In this document: positions 1 through 4,933 of the stretch, one piece after another
Position numbering within the stretch: the stretch's first letter is position 1
Layout of the letters: every line of letters begins with the position of its first letter
Source: Thermoplasmata archaeon
Lineage (GTDB): Archaea > Thermoplasmatota > Thermoplasmata > JAGHBH01
Assembly (NCBI GenBank): GCA_021161085.1
Contig: JAGHBH010000134.1
Span: forward strand, 1-7,393
DNA length: 7,393 bases
Reading direction: 5' to 3'
Program-made: the position numbers and the translations under genes
The notes under the pieces: model-generated
Databases searched by the model: none
The model's input: the letters and a program-made list of their open reading frames with translations, nothing else
Told to the model about the DNA's origin: nothing

Positions 1-112
1 CACAGGCTTCCTGTATCTTGGACAATTGATTGAGTTTGGACCTACAAAACAGATATTTAAGAATCCACAAGAGGAACTTACTGAGAAATATATTACAGGA
101 AGGTTTGGATAA
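1..112 (+). CDS. pstB: PstB, phosphate ABC transporter ATP-binding protein, C-terminal end only
   Basis: Only the last 36 full codons are inside the window; the reading frame starts at base 2 and stops with TAA at 110-112. The tail reads [19 protein letters not shown] and closes with the ending YITGRFG, which is characteristic of PstB. PstB is the cytoplasmic ATPase that energises the Pst high-affinity phosphate importer. The gene is followed after a few bases by phoU, the usual partner order in pst operons. The catalytic Walker and signature motifs lie upstream of the window and cannot be checked. The DNA is AT-rich, like phoU and unlike everything after about base 830. Identification from the C-terminal signature and the neighbour is fairly secure. 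Confidence 0.88.
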   Translation, partial: TGFLYLGQLIEFGPTKQIFKNPQEELTEKYITGRFG

Positions 113-124
113 TAGGTGATAAGA

Positions 125-775
125 ATGGTTGAAAAATTTCATGCAGAATTAAAAGCGTTGAAAAAGAAAGTATTAGAAATGGGAGAACTGGCTAACGAGA
201 TGCTTCAAAAATCTGTTGAATCTTTAAAAAACCAAGATACTGAATTGGCGGGCTGGGTTCTATCAAAAAAGAGAGAAATTGTGGATATGGATGATGGTGT
301 AGAGCAACGTGCCCTCACATTGCTTACTCTTTATCAACCGATGGCCAAAGACATGAGAACAATAGCTTGCATTTTAAAAATGATCACATATCTGACAAGA
401 ATTGGGCGGTATGGAAAAGATATAGCGAATGTGGCAAAGGAGATATCTATGCGGCCTCATATAGCTAAACTCGTAAGTATACCTTATATGGCTGATATTG
501 TATGCGGGATGATTGAAGATGCTCTTAAGGCATTTGAAACAGGGGATTTATCTTTAATCCAAGATTTTGCAGAAAGGGATGACACTTTGGATACACTACG
601 ATACTCCATATTCAGAGAATGCCTAACTTATACTATGGAAGACCCAAAGAATATAACACGTTGTGCACATTATATGATGATCGCTCGTTATTTGGAAAGA
701 TGCGGAGACCATGCATGTAAGATTGCTGAAAAAATTCATTTTATGGTGACAGGTGAACGGATTGAGATAAAATAA
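125..775 (+). CDS. phoU: PhoU, phosphate signalling/transport regulator
   Basis: A 216-residue, all-helical protein of normal PhoU length (about 215-230), made of two related three-helix repeats. The first repeat contains REIVDMDDGVEQRALTLL followed by QPMAKDMRTIACILK; the second contains AERDDTLDTLRY and the family signature ARYLERCGDHACKIAE. The acidic E/D-xxx-D clusters in each repeat are where family members bind metal. PhoU restrains the Pst transporter and, where a PhoR-like kinase exists, phosphate signalling; here no kinase is visible. I chose ATG at 125 because an exact AGGTGAT ribosome-binding sequence (114-120) lies four bases upstream; a GTG at 116 is in frame but sits inside that site. 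It lies 12 bases after the pstB stop, so the two are co-transcribed. Codon choice is AT-rich (AAA, AGA, TTA), in contrast to the genes after base 1000. Its stop overlaps a small frame (TAATG at 773-777). Confidence 0.92.
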   Translation: MVEKFHAELKALKKKVLEMGELANEMLQKSVESLKNQDTELAGWVLSKKREIVDMDDGVEQRALTLLTLYQPMAKDMRTIACILKMITYLTRIGRYGKDIANVAKEISMRPHIAKLVSIPYMADIVCGMIEDALKAFETGDLSLIQDFAERDDTLDTLRYSIFRECLTYTMEDPKNITRCAHYMMIARYLERCGDHACKIAEKIHFMVTGERIEIK

Positions 776-921
776 TGGTCAATAGATCGTTAAAAATGCA
801 GAAGGAAAGTATTAACAAACAAGTTAAGACCGCGGGTTTGAGCATCTGCGGTGCTTCGCACCTTGCCCCTAATGGGGTGATTAACTGGAGGACATGCGGC
901 TTCGCCTTTGCCTACACCTAG
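775..921 (+). pseudogene. Small coupled frame after phoU, possibly a gene 5' remnant cut at the composition break
   Basis: A 48-codon frame begins with an ATG overlapping the phoU stop codon (TAATG), the arrangement typical of translationally coupled operon genes. The first 18 residues (MVNRSLKMQKESINKQVK) are lysine-rich and AT-coded, like phoU. From about base 830 the composition changes sharply and the frame continues as an unremarkable stretch with two cysteines and a weakly hydrophobic tail, ending at TAG 919-921. I recognise no family. The simplest reading is that the 5' end of a third pst-operon gene was joined to unrelated DNA, so only a fragment remains. It could also be a non-coding coincidence or a real small protein. 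Confidence 0.3.
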
Positions 922-972
922 ACTCCGCCTTTCGACGCAACCTCACACACCAAGAACAATATCAGCGGAGAA
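831..972. other. Gene-poor junction segment with several short hairpins
   Basis: There is no convincing gene between the phoU stop and rpl40e. This part contains ACCGC paired with GCGGT (829-833 with 849-853, 15-base loop), GGTGC-TTC-GCACC (851-863), CCCC-TAAT-GGGG (866-877) and GGC-TTC-GCC near 898-906. Two copies of a related string, TGCGGTGCTTCGCACCTTGCC and TGCGGCTTCGCCTTTGCC, give it a partly repeated look. It could be decayed sequence, a structured RNA or an intergenic repeat. I looked for a tRNA T-arm, SRP RNA and RNase P RNA signatures and saw none. Confidence 0.3.
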
Positions 973-986
973 GGGTATTAATACCC
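973..986. repeat. Perfect 14-bp palindrome, candidate operator upstream of rpl40e
   Basis: The sequence GGGTATTAATACCC is a perfect inverted repeat ending five bases before the TATA-like element of rpl40e. That places it over the region where the archaeal BRE, the TFB-binding site, would lie. A perfect palindrome of this length at this position could be a dimeric repressor site. No cognate regulator is visible in the window, so the role is inferred from position only. Confidence 0.35.
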
Positions 987-991
987 CCTCC

Positions 992-1012
992 TTTTATGGG
1001 GCCCTCCGAGGT
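992..1012 (+). promoter_or_regulatory. TATA-like element and ribosome-binding site for rpl40e
   Basis: TTTTAT at 992-997 lies 24-29 bases before the ATG at 1021, the distance expected of an archaeal TATA box for a transcript starting at or very near the start codon. A GAGGT sequence at 1008-1012 gives a fair Shine-Dalgarno site eight bases before the ATG. The two readings (leaderless versus a transcript with a leader) differ in where transcription starts; the sequence does not settle it. Confidence 0.4.
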
Positions 1013-1020
1013 ATGGGATC

Positions 1021-1170
1021 ATGGCACGCTTTCCCGAGGCCGACGCACGTCTGCTCCACAAGAAGATATGCATGAAATGCAACGCCAGGAACGGATGGCG
1101 GGCCACCAGGTGCAGACGCTGTGGCTCCAAACATCTACGCCCCAAGGCGAGAGACAGCAGAGGACAGTAG
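1021..1170 (+). CDS. rpl40e: Large-subunit ribosomal protein L40e (eL40)
   Basis: A 49-residue basic zinc-finger protein beginning [20 protein letters not shown], essentially the archaeal L40e signature, with a CxxC pair at residues 17/20 and a second at 31/34 that together hold one zinc. The basic tail ([13 protein letters not shown]) is typical. In eukaryotes the same protein is released from a ubiquitin fusion; in archaea it stands alone, as here. It binds rRNA near the GTPase centre of the 50S subunit. The length of about 50 residues is complete for the family. The ATG is preceded by GAGGT at 1008-1012. The universal stress gene follows after an 80-bp gap on the same strand. The frame is short and easily missed because a longer overlapping + frame covers it, but the conservation leaves little doubt. 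Confidence 0.95.
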   Translation: MARFPEADARLLHKKICMKCNARNGWRATRCRRCGSKHLRPKARDSRGQ

Positions 1171-1250
1171 AGATAAGCCGGATAGTGGAGAAGCTCTTCC
1201 TTATCTGCTGTTGTCGGCCCCGTATCTACAGGACACGGGAGGTTTGTTTT
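1171..1250 (+). promoter_or_regulatory. Leader between rpl40e and usp with two stem-loops
   Basis: AGATAAG (1171-1177) is the exact reverse complement of CTTATCT (1200-1206), enclosing a 22-base loop that contains GAAGCTCTTC. A second stem pairs CCCGT (1219-1223) with ACGGG (1235-1239) around 11 bases. The last three bases of that stem belong to the GGGAGGT ribosome-binding site (1237-1243) of the usp gene, so the stem could hide part of the site. Neither stem is followed by a clear T-run that would make it a terminator. Confidence 0.3.
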
Positions 1251-2057
1251 GTGTTCAGCAGGATACTCGTGGCGACTGACAACTGCCCTGCGGTGGGGTG
1301 GGCTATCCGGTATGCCGCTGTCCTCTTTCCCCGGGCTTCATTCCATCTTCTCAGTGTTCTGGATGTGAGCGACAAGACGGTGCCCCCCGTGGAGGCCATG
1401 GTCTGTACGCTGGAAGAAGAGTGTAAAGAGGCTATCGAGAGCGGTAGAAGAATACTGCGGGAGATGGGGGTGGAAAAGGTCACCACGTCCAGCCCCCGGG
1501 GGGTGCCCTCCAAGGAGATATTGAAATACATAAGAGAGCACGAGATAGAACTCCTGGTGATATCCAGACACGCCAAGGAGGGGAGCCAGAAGATCCATCT
1601 CGGCGGGACATTCAGGAGGGTCATGGAGCACGTCCACTGCCCGGTCCTCATAGTCCCAGGAGAGATACCTCTCTCCGTTCCGAAAACCGTATTCAACCCC
1701 ACCAGCGGCAGCGTGTATTCCATGTCGGCCAGCGAGATGGCCGCCCTCCTGGCAGACCACTTCGGCGCCTCAATGCACACCCTATACGTCGGCCCGCCGG
1801 ATGACGGCAGGGTGCTTTCCACGGTCAGGGCCATAGCGGAGAAACTGGGCGTCCCCTTCACCGGCGAGAGGGCGGAGGGGTCCCCCGAGAGGGAGATACT
1901 CCGGGGGATAAACCGTTTCGACGTGACCGTGATGAGCAGGGGATACAGGGGCCTGAGATACAGGATGAGATTCCTCAAACGATCCCTGGCCCTGGGGCCG
2001 CTGGAGAGGATAGTGCTGGCCGAAACGGGAAAGCCCATCATGGTCGTGGGGGATTAG
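1251..2057 (+). CDS. Tandem universal stress protein (UspA superfamily)
   Basis: A 268-residue protein, about twice the length of a single Usp domain. Residues 1-137 form the first domain: the opening strand MFSRILVATD, the body LKYIREHEIELLVIS, and the closing VMEHVHCPVLIVPG typical of the family. Residues about 141-268 form a more diverged second copy ending in KPIMVVGD. Usp proteins are cytoplasmic and often bind ATP through a G-xx-G-(9x)-G-(S/T) loop. Here the corresponding loop of domain 1 (residues 105-120) has Ser and Ala where the first two glycines should be and keeps only LGGT, so ATP binding is doubtful. The start is GTG 1251, supported by a strong GGGAGGT at 1237-1243; the longer open frame upstream overlaps rpl40e and is not used. 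The next gene follows almost immediately. Its specific role is unknown. Confidence 0.85.
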   Translation: MFSRILVATDNCPAVGWAIRYAAVLFPRASFHLLSVLDVSDKTVPPVEAMVCTLEEECKEAIESGRRILREMGVEKVTTSSPRGVPSKEILKYIREHEIELLVISRHAKEGSQKIHLGGTFRRVMEHVHCPVLIVPGEIPLSVPKTVFNPTSGSVYSMSASEMAALLADHFGASMHTLYVGPPDDGRVLSTVRAIAEKLGVPFTGERAEGSPEREILRGINRFDVTVMSRGYRGLRYRMRFLKRSLALGPLERIVLAETGKPIMVVGD

Positions 2058-2095
2058 CCGTGACCACACTTCCTTCCGGTTCCAGGGAGAAAGAT

Positions 2096-2698
2096 ATGCA
2101 TATGGCTTCTCTTCACCCCTTCAAGATGGAGGATGGAGGCTGGCTTTCCTATGGGGGGGTATGGGTGCGGCCCCTTCTCGTGGAAAAAACGCACACCGGG
2201 ACGGAGGAGGAAATAGAAGGGGTGGCGGGTGGGGGAGATAGAGCCGGGGTGAAACATTCCGGAGGGAAAAAAGGGAGGGAGATGGTGGACGTTATACTGG
2301 ATGCCGCCGGAAGGATGGGCGTTGAATGTGCCGTGGTTGACGCCGAGAGGGTGGGTTCCAGGGCTTTGCTCCTCCACGGTGTCCTCAGAGCCGTCAGGAG
2401 AAGAAACCAGGGAAAGATGCGTTCCAGAACTCTCCCTATGGAGACTCTCCTGTGCCTGGCAGGAACACGACAGACCGGAAGAGCGGTGGAGACGATGTCC
2501 CCCCGGGAGGTCAGTTCTCGGATGTGGCTGGTGCTCTTCTTCTCCCCGACCTCCGAAACCCCCTCGCCTCCGTCGGAAAGGAAGATTGAGGAGATGCTCT
2601 CCGCCCTGGGCCTCAGGGTCGTGAACCCGCCGGACGAACCGCCAAAGGAGGTCCTCATGGCCATGATGGAGGAATCCCTCAGAAAGGAGATGGGCTGA
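2096..2698 (+). CDS. cgi121: Cgi121-like subunit of the KEOPS complex
   Basis: A 200-residue protein. Its centre matches the archaeal Cgi121 pattern: CAVVDAERVGSRALLLHGVL (residues 78-97), then the helix LPMETLLCLAGTRQTGRAVE (113-132), then a strand WLVLFF and a final acidic helix. In KEOPS, Cgi121 contacts Bud32 and captures the 3' CCA end of tRNA so that Kae1 can install t6A at position 37. Family members are usually near 150 residues; the extra length lies in residues about 25-70, a Gly/Glu/Lys-rich segment. ATG 2096 is preferred because GGGAGA (2085-2090) lies just upstream; a GTG at 2060, three bases after the usp stop, would add 12 residues. The assignment rests on recognising the family pattern by eye. 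The gene is convergent with ksgA, 18 bp away. No other KEOPS subunit is in the window. Confidence 0.75.
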   Translation: MHMASLHPFKMEDGGWLSYGGVWVRPLLVEKTHTGTEEEIEGVAGGGDRAGVKHSGGKKGREMVDVILDAAGRMGVECAVVDAERVGSRALLLHGVLRAVRRRNQGKMRSRTLPMETLLCLAGTRQTGRAVETMSPREVSSRMWLVLFFSPTSETPSPPSERKIEEMLSALGLRVVNPPDEPPKEVLMAMMEESLRKEMG

Positions 2699-2716
2699 CC
2701 CCTCCGTGGGCGAAGT

Positions 2717-3598
2717 TTATCCGCCATTTTTCAGAAAGGACGTTATGGTGTTGGCCAGATATACCATCTCTTCCATGGTCAACCGCTCCGGCCTCTTCTC
2801 CCCCATGGGCTTCTCATCGGCATCGGTCGTCGTCCTCCAGGTCCTTTCCCGTGGCGTCCCAAGGACCTCTCTCAACCGCATCCATCCCTCCTCGCCCAAG
2901 GGCCAGGGGATGGCACCGGGGCGGAGTATGTTCGCCACCTTCTTACGCCTGCGGGAGAACAGCAGGTCCGCCAGGGTGGAGAATACCTCTCTGTCCTCTA
3001 TGATAGGGGGGTTTTCCAGGGGTTCGATGACCACCACGGCGGAGTCCACCTTCGGAGGGGGGGAGAACGCACCCCGTGGGACGCGGAAGGCCAGACGGAC
3101 GGAGTGGGTTGACTGGACCTTTATTCCCAGCCTTGAGACCTCCCGGGTTCCCGGAGGGGCCGCCAGCCGCCTGGCGAACTCCAGCTGATACATCACCACG
3201 GCCCTGCGAAATCCCCCCCCTTTACGCTGCCCGGCTTCCACAACCTTCATGGTGAGGGGCGACGAGATGACATACGGGATGTTGGCCACCAGAAGGCTGA
3301 AGGAAGGCCATCCTATTTCCAGGGCGTCTCCCTCGATCACCTCCACGACGCTCCCATATCCGCTGTGGTATCCGTATCTGTCCTTCAGCATCCCCGCTAG
3401 CCCGGGGTCCTTTTCTATCACCACCACACGTGCCCCAACCCGTTCCGCAGCGGCGGCCAGCCGCTCCGTCAGAAAACCCCTCCCACCGCCTATCTCCAGC
3501 ACCACGTCCCCTTCTTTCACGTCCGCAAGGGCCACCTGTCTGTCGGCCACCCGGGGGTCCCTGAGAAAATGCTGTCCCATTCTCTTCCTGTACCCCAT
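2717..3598 (-). CDS. ksgA: KsgA/Dim1, 16S rRNA dimethyladenosine transferase
   Basis: A 293-residue protein of normal length with the full KsgA/Dim1 set: the N-terminal MGQHFL (residues 7-12), SAM motif I VLEIGGGRGFLTERL (33-47), the acidic VVVIEKD (58-64), EGDAL (89-93), the catalytic NIPY (106-109, the NLPY position), and the later PPPKVDSAVV. It adds four methyl groups to two adjacent adenosines near the 3' end of 16S rRNA during late 30S assembly. The start ATG is preceded by GGGAGG (reverse strand) with five bases between, and the DUF655 stop lies 13 bp upstream, so the gene is the last of the pus10-rpl21e-rpoF-DUF655-ksgA operon. The C-terminal helical domain is complete through residue 293. 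The 3' neighbour cgi121 converges on it; no terminator is evident between them. Confidence 0.96.
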   Translation of the reverse strand: MGYRKRMGQHFLRDPRVADRQVALADVKEGDVVLEIGGGRGFLTERLAAAAERVGARVVVIEKDPGLAGMLKDRYGYHSGYGSVVEVIEGDALEIGWPSFSLLVANIPYVISSPLTMKVVEAGQRKGGGFRRAVVMYQLEFARRLAAPPGTREVSRLGIKVQSTHSVRLAFRVPRGAFSPPPKVDSAVVVIEPLENPPIIEDREVFSTLADLLFSRRRKKVANILRPGAIPWPLGEEGWMRLREVLGTPRERTWRTTTDADEKPMGEKRPERLTMEEMVYLANTITSFLKNGG

Positions 3599-3611
3599 CC
3601 TTCCCTCCCGC

Positions 3612-4157
3612 CTACTTGACCACGAATATCCTGTATTTCTGGTGCGGGTCCGCTATCTCGAGTTCTATTCTCTTGGCTATGAGTTTCTCGGGATGATGCA
3701 CTCCCGCCCTCTCCTCTATGTCCTTGAAGCTGGTGAACTTTCCCTTCTTTCTCGCCTCCAGGATGGACCACATGCTCTTCTTCCCCAGACCTGGGAGGAG
3801 TTCCAGCATGTGGAACCTGGTGGTCACGGGCTGTGCGTCGTTGAAGAACTTGACAAAACGTTCCTCCTGGGCGTTGACTATTTCGAGTATGATGAAGGGG
3901 AGTTCGCTCTGGGCGGCGTGGGTCAGGTCGGCATAGGACACCCGTCTTCTCACCTGATGTATCCTCTCCCGCCTACCGCTGTCCTTCCCTATGTAAACCC
4001 GGTCGCCCGTCAGAAGGGCCGCTCCCTCCTTGGGGATCAACTCCAGGAGTTTGAACTCCTTGTCCCCGAGGGCGTATGCCACGGGCTCACGATGGAACCT
4101 CTTGTCGTCCATGTGGCCCTGGGGCAGATAGTCCAGGATATACGCATATTCTTCCAT
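3612..4157 (-). CDS. DUF655 protein with helix-hairpin-helix motif
   Basis: A 181-residue protein that begins MEEYAYILDYLPQG, the hallmark opening of the archaeal DUF655 family. Residues 1-65 look like a small beta-barrel (OB-like) region; residues about 113-150 carry a helix-hairpin-helix (LELLPGLGKKSMWSILEARK), a fold that usually binds nucleic-acid backbones. The C-terminus (AKRIELEIADPHQKYRIFVV) is also typical. No activity is established for the family that I know of; constant linkage to rpl21e, rpoF and ksgA suggests a role in ribosome assembly or RNA metabolism. The ATG has GAGAGGT upstream on the reverse strand. It is separated from rpoF by 73 bp, the widest gap in this operon, where an internal promoter is possible. 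Confidence 0.93.
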   Translation of the reverse strand: MEEYAYILDYLPQGHMDDKRFHREPVAYALGDKEFKLLELIPKEGAALLTGDRVYIGKDSGRRERIHQVRRRVSYADLTHAAQSELPFIILEIVNAQEERFVKFFNDAQPVTTRFHMLELLPGLGKKSMWSILEARKKGKFTSFKDIEERAGVHHPEKLIAKRIELEIADPHQKYRIFVVK

Positions 4158-4230
4158 TCCATGACCTCTCTACTGTTGGTGCGGCATGCTCTTCTCTTTC
4201 CGTCCGTCACCTACCCCTCTCTATCTACGG

Positions 4231-4566
4231 CTACAAATATTTTTCCATGGTCTCCAGTATCTGCTGTATGGTCTCAGGCGTTATCTCGAACCTCTCACGG
4301 TAGAACACGGCACGCACGTCATCCGGGTGTTCGGCCTTGATATCCACGAGGGTGACCGCTGTCTCCTCGGATACGCCCTCTATCTTCACCAGTTCATCAA
4401 CAAGGCTCCTGGCCCTCTTCCCAGGAATCCTGGCGATCTCCCTGGCATGCTGGAGGGCGAACCCCTGTTCATGGGTCAACCCCCCACGGGTCTCGTTCTC
4501 CTCCTCAAGGATCTCCTTCACCTCCGCCAGGGTCAGATACCTCTCCTCTCCGTTTCCTTCGGACAT
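4231..4566 (-). CDS. rpoF: DNA-directed RNA polymerase subunit F (RpoF, Rpb4 homologue)
   Basis: A 111-residue acidic helical protein with the RpoF pattern: YLTLAEVKEILEEE near the N-terminus, then a C-terminal HRDC-like helical bundle with VSEETAVTLVDI and ERFEITPETIQQILETMEKY. RpoF pairs with RpoE (Rpb7) to form the stalk of archaeal RNA polymerase, which helps promoter opening and binds the emerging RNA. ATG 4566 is chosen because it gives the usual family length; a GGAG lies nine bases before it. In-frame GTG 4608 would add 14 residues (starting eight bases after the rpl21e stop), and TTG 4596 behind a GGAGG is another option, so the start is not fully certain. It sits between rpl21e and DUF655, its usual archaeal location. 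Confidence 0.93.
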   Translation of the reverse strand: MSEGNGEERYLTLAEVKEILEEENETRGGLTHEQGFALQHAREIARIPGKRARSLVDELVKIEGVSEETAVTLVDIKAEHPDDVRAVFYRERFEITPETIQQILETMEKYL

Positions 4567-4615
4567 GAAAACACGCTCCGCACAATGATGCTCCAATTGC
4601 CTCCACACCCGGCTG

Positions 4616-4912
4616 TCACTGCTCCATCTTCCTGAGATGCTCGGGCCTGGAGAGCACGGTCTTCATCTTGTCCCCGACCCTCACCTGGAGTATGTAGGCG
4701 TCTCCCCTCTTTCCCACCACGACACCTGTCAGCCCCTGGAACCTGCGGTGGGGCATCCCCTTGTGAACGCTGGGGTCTATCACTATCGCCGCCTTGTCGC
4801 CCTCCTTGAGCTCCAAGAGCGTGTGCGTCACAGGGGGCATTCCCCTGTGTCTCGGATGCTTTCTCAACAGCCTTCTGGTCTTTACTCTGAACCCGTGGGA
4901 CCTCTGGACCAT
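4616..4912 (-). CDS. rpl21e: Large-subunit ribosomal protein L21e (eL21)
   Basis: A 98-residue basic protein with the strongly conserved L21e features: the opening MVQRSHGFRVKTRRLLRKHP, the central IDPSVHKGMPHRRFQG and the closing LSRPEHLRKM. It has an SH3-like barrel and binds 23S rRNA on the outside of the 50S subunit. I take ATG 4912, placed five bases after a near-perfect GGGAGGTGA on the reverse strand; the alternative GTG 4921 lies inside that site. The pus10 stop lies 21 bp upstream, so pus10 and rpl21e are co-transcribed and rpl21e has its own strong ribosome-binding site, as expected for a highly expressed gene following a lowly expressed one. Confidence 0.96.
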   Translation of the reverse strand: MVQRSHGFRVKTRRLLRKHPRHRGMPPVTHTLLELKEGDKAAIVIDPSVHKGMPHRRFQGLTGVVVGKRGDAYILQVRVGDKMKTVLSRPEHLRKMEQ

Positions 4913-4933
4913 ATCTCTCACCTCCCTTGCATG

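Noticed and set aside
826..960. Possible tRNA or other known structural RNA
   Set aside because: No T-arm of the GGTTCGAATCC kind, no acceptor stem pairing with CCA at the right distance, and no SRP or RNase P signature on either strand.
1171..1206. AGATAAG/CTTATCT inverted repeat as a transcription terminator for rpl40e
   Set aside because: No T-run follows, the loop is long at 22 bases, and archaeal termination does not generally rely on such hairpins.
894..1250. In-frame upstream extension of the universal stress gene (start at 894)
   Set aside because: It overlaps rpl40e completely in another frame, the predicted residues look random, and a strong ribosome-binding site precedes GTG 1251.
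1226..2041. 271-codon open frame on the - strand
   Set aside because: Shadow of the universal stress gene; Ser/Pro-rich product with no family resemblance.
2149..2727. 192-codon open frame on the - strand opposite cgi121
   Set aside because: Low-complexity Ser/Pro/Arg product, while the + strand frame matches the Cgi121 pattern.
3249..4340. Long open frame of 363 codons on the + strand
   Set aside because: It is antisense to ksgA, DUF655 and rpoF, all of which carry clear family motifs.
4919..4921. GTG start for rpl21e giving three extra residues
   Set aside because: It lies inside the GGGAGGTGA ribosome-binding site, and the product would not begin with the conserved MVQ.
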